From the NCBI GenBank assembly GCA_000405345.1, contig ASPC01000063.1, forward strand, positions 1 to 10,200: 10,200 bases of DNA. Direction: 5' to 3'. A model generated the notes under the pieces. It saw nothing but the letters and a program-made list of their open reading frames with translations. It made no database searches and was not told the origin of the DNA. Shown here piece by piece: positions 6,516-10,200 of this stretch; the stretch's first letter is position 1; the number at the start of each line of letters is the position of its first letter. The translations under genes and the position numbers were made by a program. Source of the stretch: Atribacteria bacterium SCGC AAA255-N14 (GTDB lineage Bacteria > Atribacterota > JS1 > SB-45 > 34-128).

Positions 6516-7313
6516 TCAGACCCAAGTATCTTTAATCATATGGTATTGTGTTTTAAATCCGAGCAGTGACAGGTAAACACCGCACCCCGGATATAATTTG
6601 TGGAGCATTTTTAAAGTGGATATAGGGTCAAATTCTGTATTCTCAGGTATTTCATAACCGACTGCTTCCGAAAGAAGATGCAGTTTTCTACTCATCCAGG
6701 CCTCTACAATTACCGGTATTCCAGGATATTTTTCAAGAAGTCTGTCGACAATTTCATTTCTCTCTATCAAAGGCTGGGTAATAATGAAAGTGGCCCCTGC
6801 TTTTATTTTTCTTTCCATCTTTTCAAATTCATGTTCTTCCGGTTCATAAGGATTGAATGCGACTCCGAGTACAAAAGTATCCGGATACTCTCGGTTTATG
6901 TACCTTAACAGTTCAACAGAAGTGACGGACTCGACATCAGTGGCGCCTACATCTGAAGGATGAAGCTTGGGAAGACGCTCCGAACCATCTCCTGTTATTA
7001 TCAGGAGATATCTGATTCCTTTTGACTTACATATGTCAAGAATATTGTCCAGATCATCTTTTGTATGAAAAGTATTCAGGTGAATCATCACCTGCTTTGG
7101 TATGACGGGAAGGTCAAGTTCCTCAATTATTTCTGTTCCCTGGAATGACAGAAGACCCATTGCATTATCGGTTATACATGCACAATAACCGCTGTCCATA
7201 ACCCTGAGATATTTATTTGAAAATCTTTCAAGATCCTTTTCAAGCTTTTCTGAATCTTGTTTAGGTGGTAAAACTTCAACGTGGTAGATCTTATTCTGGA
7301 TGTGATGAACCAT
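6516..7313 (-). CDS. Methylenetetrahydrofolate reductase-like protein
   Basis: The protein has the MetF-type TIM-barrel layout: the EVLPP motif with the catalytic Glu at 13, HLNTFHTKDDL (78-88), the flavin-site Asp109 in ITGDG, FNPYEPE (153-159), and Gln180 in KAGATFIITQP. Such enzymes bind FAD and interconvert methylene- and methyl-tetrahydrofolate. At 265 residues it is shorter than the usual 280-300. It has no obvious zinc-finger or NADH module, so it probably takes electrons from a partner protein. Direct linkage to etfB, 25 bases apart, and the upstream corrinoid protein suggest a role at the methyl-THF step of a methyl-group pathway. TAGGAGAG lies a few bases before ATG. It could be a paralogue acting on another C1 carrier rather than the housekeeping MetF, so I give no gene symbol. 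Confidence 0.85.
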   Translation of the reverse strand: MVHHIQNKIYHVEVLPPKQDSEKLEKDLERFSNKYLRVMDSGYCACITDNAMGLLSFQGTEIIEELDLPVIPKQVMIHLNTFHTKDDLDNILDICKSKGIRYLLIITGDGSERLPKLHPSDVGATDVESVTSVELLRYINREYPDTFVLGVAFNPYEPEEHEFEKMERKIKAGATFIITQPLIERNEIVDRLLEKYPGIPVIVEAWMSRKLHLLSEAVGYEIPENTEFDPISTLKMLHKLYPGCGVYLSLLGFKTQYHMIKDTWV

Positions 7314-7345
7314 GATACTCTCCTATCTCAATTAAATTGGTTAAA

Positions 7346-7444
7346 TTAAGCCTTTTCCCCGTAATATGCAACCGGTTTCTCTATGGTTCTATCTTGGGAG
7401 TCTTCATATCTTATCTTAATTTTCCCTTCTTTGTCTTGCATCAT
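7346..7444 (-). CDS. Unidentified 32-residue ORF or C-terminal gene remnant
   Basis: Between the corrinoid-protein gene and the MTHFR-like gene a short minus-strand frame reads from an ATG-ATG pair to TAA. It contains KEGKIKIRYEDSQDRTIEKP and ends YYGEKA. The charged, strand-forming composition looks like real protein. The open frame continues a few codons upstream (reading IYFFPSQ) to a stop, and no Shine-Dalgarno sequence precedes the ATGs. That favours a C-terminal scrap of a larger gene, perhaps a missing operon member, over a functional microprotein. It ends 32 bases before the MTHFR-like start. I do not recognise the family. Confidence 0.35.
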   Translation of the reverse strand: MMQDKEGKIKIRYEDSQDRTIEKPVAYYGEKA

Positions 7445-7490
7445 TTGAGAAGGAAAGAAATAGATTTAAGATATTGAATATTATAAATAT

Positions 7491-8123
7491 TTAGGCTACA
7501 AAAGTTTTTGCCTTGTCCACTGCAGAAGCAGCATCAGGAGAATAGCTATCCGCTCCAATTTGATCAGCATAATTTTGAGTTACCGGTGCTCCCCCAATCA
7601 TTATCTTTACTTTATCTCTAAGACCGGCAGCTTCCAGCGCCTTTACAACTTCTGGCATATTTACCATCGTAGTAGTCAAAAGAGCAGACATACCTACTAT
7701 ATTTGGTTGATGCACTTTTACAGCTTCCACAAATTTATCTACAGACACATCTGTTCCCAAATCTATAACTTCAAAACCTCCGCCCTCTAACATCATTTTT
7801 ACTAAATTCTTTCCAATATCATGTAAATCTCCCTTTACAGTGCCTATTGCTACTTTACCTATATTTTTTACTCCGGTTTCAACTAACTTGGGTCGTAAAA
7901 TATCCATTCCTGCATGCATTGCTCGAGCAGCAATTAAGACTTCCGGAACATATACCTCATTTCTTTTAAATTTTCCCCCAATAATACCCATTCCTTTAAT
8001 TAAACCATTTTCCAAGATATCCTTGGGTAATAAATTCTCCTCCAAAGCTTGTTTAACAAGTTCTGCTACTTTTTCTGCATCTCCTCTTTGTAAGGCTTCA
8101 GATACCTTATTTAAATCTACCAT
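7491..8123 (-). CDS. Corrinoid (B12-binding) methyltransferase carrier protein
   Basis: This is a 210-residue corrinoid protein of the MtbC/MttC/MtmC type, which holds a cobamide and shuttles a methyl group between a substrate methyltransferase and a second methyltransferase. Residues 1-85 form the helical cap domain. Residues 88-210 form the Rossmann-like B12 domain, with GDLHDIGKNL (98-107) supplying the lower-ligand His101 in the DxHxxG motif, then Ser146 in SALLTTT and GG (177-178) in MIGGAPV. All key cobalamin-contact motifs are intact and length is normal. AGGAGG (plus-strand CCTCCT, 8131-8136) lies seven bases before ATG. The PocR-AraC regulator is directly upstream on the same strand and an MTHFR-like gene lies downstream. 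No MttB, MtbA or RamA-type gene occurs here, so the methyl donor cannot be named. Confidence 0.93.
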   Translation of the reverse strand: MVDLNKVSEALQRGDAEKVAELVKQALEENLLPKDILENGLIKGMGIIGGKFKRNEVYVPEVLIAARAMHAGMDILRPKLVETGVKNIGKVAIGTVKGDLHDIGKNLVKMMLEGGGFEVIDLGTDVSVDKFVEAVKVHQPNIVGMSALLTTTMVNMPEVVKALEAAGLRDKVKIMIGGAPVTQNYADQIGADSYSPDAASAVDKAKTFVA

Positions 8124-8381
8124 AACATTACCTCCTATTATTTATTAAAATTTAATATAATTTTATAAAATAAAAAATATTAATACTATAGATATAATTG
8201 CATTATTAGGTAAAATCTTGCTTTCTATAATAAAACATCCTTCATTGAGTACTATTTAAGCTTAAATTAAAAATATAAGGAAAGATAAAAAATTGAGGAA
8301 TAAAATATTTTTATATGAAGCAGCTATCACACTGAAAGGCTTATAAGAGGTATACTTAAATATAATATCGAAATAAATTAG
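8124..8381. other. AT-rich intergenic region between regulator and corrinoid gene
   Basis: These 258 bases must hold the 3' end of the regulator transcript and probably the promoter of the corrinoid operon. Apart from the AGGAGG ribosome site, the only clear structure is the 14-bp palindrome ATTTAAGCTTAAAT (8254-8267), which could be an operator but could also be chance in such AT-rich DNA. No cobalamin riboswitch features were recognised and no convincing terminator hairpin was seen. Confidence 0.4.
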
Positions 8382-9725
8382 TTACCTTTTCATTCTTTTT
8401 CTATAATCAGAAGGCGGTATACTTTCTGATTTTTTAAAAACTTTGCAAAAATAACTTTGATCTGAACAACCAACTTCAAAAGCGATTTGAGTGGTATTGC
8501 ATGAAGTATTTTCTAATAAGTATTTGGCTTCCTCAATACGAACTTTAGTTAAATATTCCAATAGAGTAGATCCAGTTTCTTTTTTAAAAATATGACTTAA
8601 ATAATAAGGGCTTAAATAAATTGCTTTACTTATGTCTATTAATTTTATCTTCTTTTTATAATTTGCTCGAATAAATTCTCTTGTCTTTCTAATAACATCT
8701 ACATTTTTAATATTTCTATTTTCGTAAACAGACTCAGTAAATCTATCTAAAACTTTTACAACCCAAATACACAACTCTTCAATTGACTTAATTTTTCCTA
8801 ATTCTTGAATATATTCAAAATTTAATCCTAAAATCATTTCTAATTCTGCTTTGCCTTCCACCGCAGCTCGAGAAAGCACCACTGCCAATTCCAGGATGCG
8901 AGCTCGAATTATTTCTGTTTGACCGGCATTTTTAAACAATATTTTTCCTAAAATTTCATTCAATACTTCTTTTGCTCCTTCTTTGTCCCCTAATCTAACT
9001 CTCCTCAGTAATTCTCTCTCCGTCTCCAAGGGGTAAAGTGAACTAACATAAATAAATGAATTTTCATCTTTCTCTTCTTTATCACTCAACTCTAATTCTT
9101 TTCTTTTTATCCTTTGAATCTCCTCAGAAATTCTTGCTTGTTGTATATATTTCTCCTGGCGTAGTTTAATATCTGTTAACTCCATTTTTGTTAAATAATT
9201 AGCCATAACATGGAGAATATCCGCAGCTGCTTTTACTTTTTTCTCAGAAACTATCTTAATCTTCTTAAGAATTTCTTCTAACCGGGATTCCTCCAGCCCT
9301 AAAGTTTTATCTACTTTTTTTATCTCTTTCAAAAAAGAAGAATCAGATTTTCTCATCAACACTCCGCCAGAAATAAAAGAACCTAACAATTCCCCTTCAT
9401 ATAAAAAAGGAGCAGCCCATTCGATAATACCGGTATGGCAGCGAAAAATATAAGGAAATCCATATTCGGCACTCTTTAACATACCATTACTAAAAGACTT
9501 GAAACACCTTTTTTCTCCTTCTGAACTACTCTGAATTAATTTACAAAAATTACAAAAAAACCTATCAGAAGTTGAAGACAAAAATATCTTACCCTTTTTA
9601 TCTACAAAAATCACCTTAAATCCAGTTGATTCATAGTAAGAATCTAAAAGCCATTGAATCACATCTTTTATTTTACTAATTTTTTCTTGACTTATTTCTT
9701 CATTTTTATCATTACTATTAAACAT
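8382..9725 (-). CDS. PocR-domain AraC-family transcriptional regulator
   Basis: The N-terminal part (about 15-185) is a PocR sensor domain, a PAS-like fold named after the Salmonella regulator of propanediol and cobalamin genes. It has a cysteine cluster, Cys58, Cys61, Cys74 and Cys96 followed by His97, counted from the ATG at 9725, and the typical HTGIIEWAAPFLYEGELLGSF stretch. A charged helix around 180-215 is probably a coiled coil. The middle (230-340) is helical and of unknown role. The last 100 residues are an AraC-type DNA-binding domain with two helix-turn-helices, around LIDISKAIYLSPYYLSHIFK and TTQIAFEVGCSDQSYFCKVF. An in-frame TTG at 9728, one codon upstream, is an alternative start; GAGGA lies 9 to 13 bases upstream. 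Lying directly before the corrinoid gene on the same strand, it probably activates the methyl-transfer operon on sensing its substrate. Confidence 0.9.
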   Translation of the reverse strand: MFNSNDKNEEISQEKISKIKDVIQWLLDSYYESTGFKVIFVDKKGKIFLSSTSDRFFCNFCKLIQSSSEGEKRCFKSFSNGMLKSAEYGFPYIFRCHTGIIEWAAPFLYEGELLGSFISGGVLMRKSDSSFLKEIKKVDKTLGLEESRLEEILKKIKIVSEKKVKAAADILHVMANYLTKMELTDIKLRQEKYIQQARISEEIQRIKRKELELSDKEEKDENSFIYVSSLYPLETERELLRRVRLGDKEGAKEVLNEILGKILFKNAGQTEIIRARILELAVVLSRAAVEGKAELEMILGLNFEYIQELGKIKSIEELCIWVVKVLDRFTESVYENRNIKNVDVIRKTREFIRANYKKKIKLIDISKAIYLSPYYLSHIFKKETGSTLLEYLTKVRIEEAKYLLENTSCNTTQIAFEVGCSDQSYFCKVFKKSESIPPSDYRKRMKR

Positions 9726-9751
9726 CAATGCTCTCTCTTCCTCACAAAGTA

Positions 9752-10085
9752 TTACCTATTATTTATTTTTAATCTCTTTAATAATTTATCCAAAGGTAGA
9801 GTATTTACGATATCTTTTTCTTCTAACCATCCCCGGCGAGCTACATCTACTCCTAAATTCATCAATTCTAATCCATCGATACTGTGAGCATCGGTCTCAA
9901 TGGTTAATTTTACTCTCCTGTTTGAAATCAGAATGAATTGCGGTAATCACCACATCTAATTTGTTCAATATTTCATCAGAAAAATCCAAACTACCATCTG
10001 GTTTTATATCTACTTAGATCCCGGTCAAAACAGTAAAATCATTTAGCTCCTGATTTATTTTTTGAATTTCTTCTATGTCCAGCCT
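9752..10085 (-). pseudogene. Decayed PHP domain of a PolX-type DNA polymerase/phosphoesterase
   Basis: Two minus-strand pieces recall the C-terminal PHP domain of bacterial family X DNA polymerases. The first (10085 to about 9915) reads LDIEEIQKINQELNDFTVL, then TGI-stop-VDIKPDGSLDF, and on to VVITAIHSDFKQ. The stop (plus-strand TTA, 10014-10016) stands where the family has the Glu of GIEVDI. The second, in another frame (about 9918 to 9752), reads ETDAHSIDGLELMNLG and VARRGWLEEKDIVNTLPLDK, the normal C-terminal end. About 70 residues that should lie between them, including the HP and NxxP metal-site segments, are missing, and the frame changes at the join. There is no polymerase domain upstream in 10086-10200. 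The gene is therefore clearly dead, by nonsense mutation, internal deletion and loss of its 5' part. It ends 26 bases before the PocR regulator. Confidence 0.85.
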
Positions 10086-10088
10086 TTA

Positions 10089-10200
10089 CAATCGTAAATT
10101 ATTTTCTTAATTATAATACTGTTTACTATATGATTATATCCCAAAAACTAACTATTTAATAAAATATTTAACTTAAGCAGCAAATTTAATTCTGTATGTC
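10089..10200. other. AT-rich non-coding end of the window
   Basis: This stretch has no open frame of note on either strand and no sign of the polymerase or N-terminal PHP sequence expected upstream of the pseudogene. It may contain the promoter for the PocR regulator, but no convincing -35/-10 pair was found. Confidence 0.4.

Noticed and set aside
6511..6523. GGGTCTCAGACCC palindrome at the end of the MTHFR-like gene
   Set aside because: It overlaps the last codons and stop, leaves only a tiny loop, has no T-run and lies inside an operon; probably chance.
5291..6569. Several plus-strand open frames of 64-73 codons
   Set aside because: All are antisense to etfA, etfB or the MTHFR-like gene and have no recognisable motifs or ribosome sites.
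7477..7491. AATATT-ATA-AATATT hairpin at the end of the corrinoid gene as a terminator
   Set aside because: The stem has no G or C and overlaps the stop codon, so it is too weak to act as a terminator.
8124..8381. Cobalamin riboswitch upstream of the corrinoid gene
   Set aside because: I looked for the B12-box-like conserved core and associated GC helices; the region is nearly all A and T and none was seen.
9726..9728. TTG as the start of the PocR-AraC regulator
   Set aside because: An ATG follows directly, and one extra residue makes no functional difference; ATG was preferred, but TTG cannot be excluded.
1..10200. tRNA, rRNA, CRISPR array, transposase or toxin-antitoxin pair
   Set aside because: No cloverleaf-like sequence, no regularly spaced repeats and no transposase or toxin motifs were found on reading both strands.

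Overview
The window is low-GC bacterial DNA with Shine-Dalgarno sites of the AGGAG type before most genes. It carries corrinoid and folate one-carbon functions, an electron-transfer flavoprotein of the anaerobe type and a PocR-domain regulator. This suits a strictly anaerobic, fermentative or acetogen-like bacterium (Firmicutes/Clostridia, or an uncultivated phylum such as Atribacterota). The lineage is an inference; no rRNA or other marker gene is present.

Left part, plus strand, 1-4888. A small acidic 36-residue ORF and a nitroreductase-family flavoprotein form a two-gene unit that ends at a hairpin terminator (863-897). A second, near-perfect hairpin and a probable gene remnant on the minus strand follow. 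A second operon starts at a good sigma-70-like promoter (1111-1138) with an operator-like palindrome of the FadR/GntR type (1153-1163). It encodes a FadR-type GntR repressor, a xylose-isomerase-like TIM-barrel protein and a full-length transketolase. The layout suggests a self-regulated sugar or sugar-acid catabolic unit that feeds the pentose-phosphate pool.

Middle, 4889-4986. The transketolase operon converges on a minus-strand operon. Between them lies a GC-rich palindromic element that looks like a dispersed repeat. The EtfA gene on its right is cut off just before its FAD domain, and a possible gene start on its left is cut short. The element may therefore mark a rearrangement breakpoint or an assembly join.

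Right part, minus strand, 10085-4987. In transcription order: a decayed PHP domain of a PolX-type protein, an AraC-family regulator with a PocR sensor domain, a corrinoid (B12-binding) methyl-carrier protein, a 32-codon unidentified ORF, a short methylenetetrahydrofolate-reductase-like protein, EtfB, and EtfA without its C-terminal domain. Together these look like part of a corrinoid/folate methyl-group pathway in which the MTHFR-like protein would pass electrons to or from the ETF. No substrate methyltransferase (MttB/MtbA type) and no corrinoid reactivase are present, so the set is incomplete within this window.

No tRNA, rRNA, CRISPR array or intact insertion sequence was seen.
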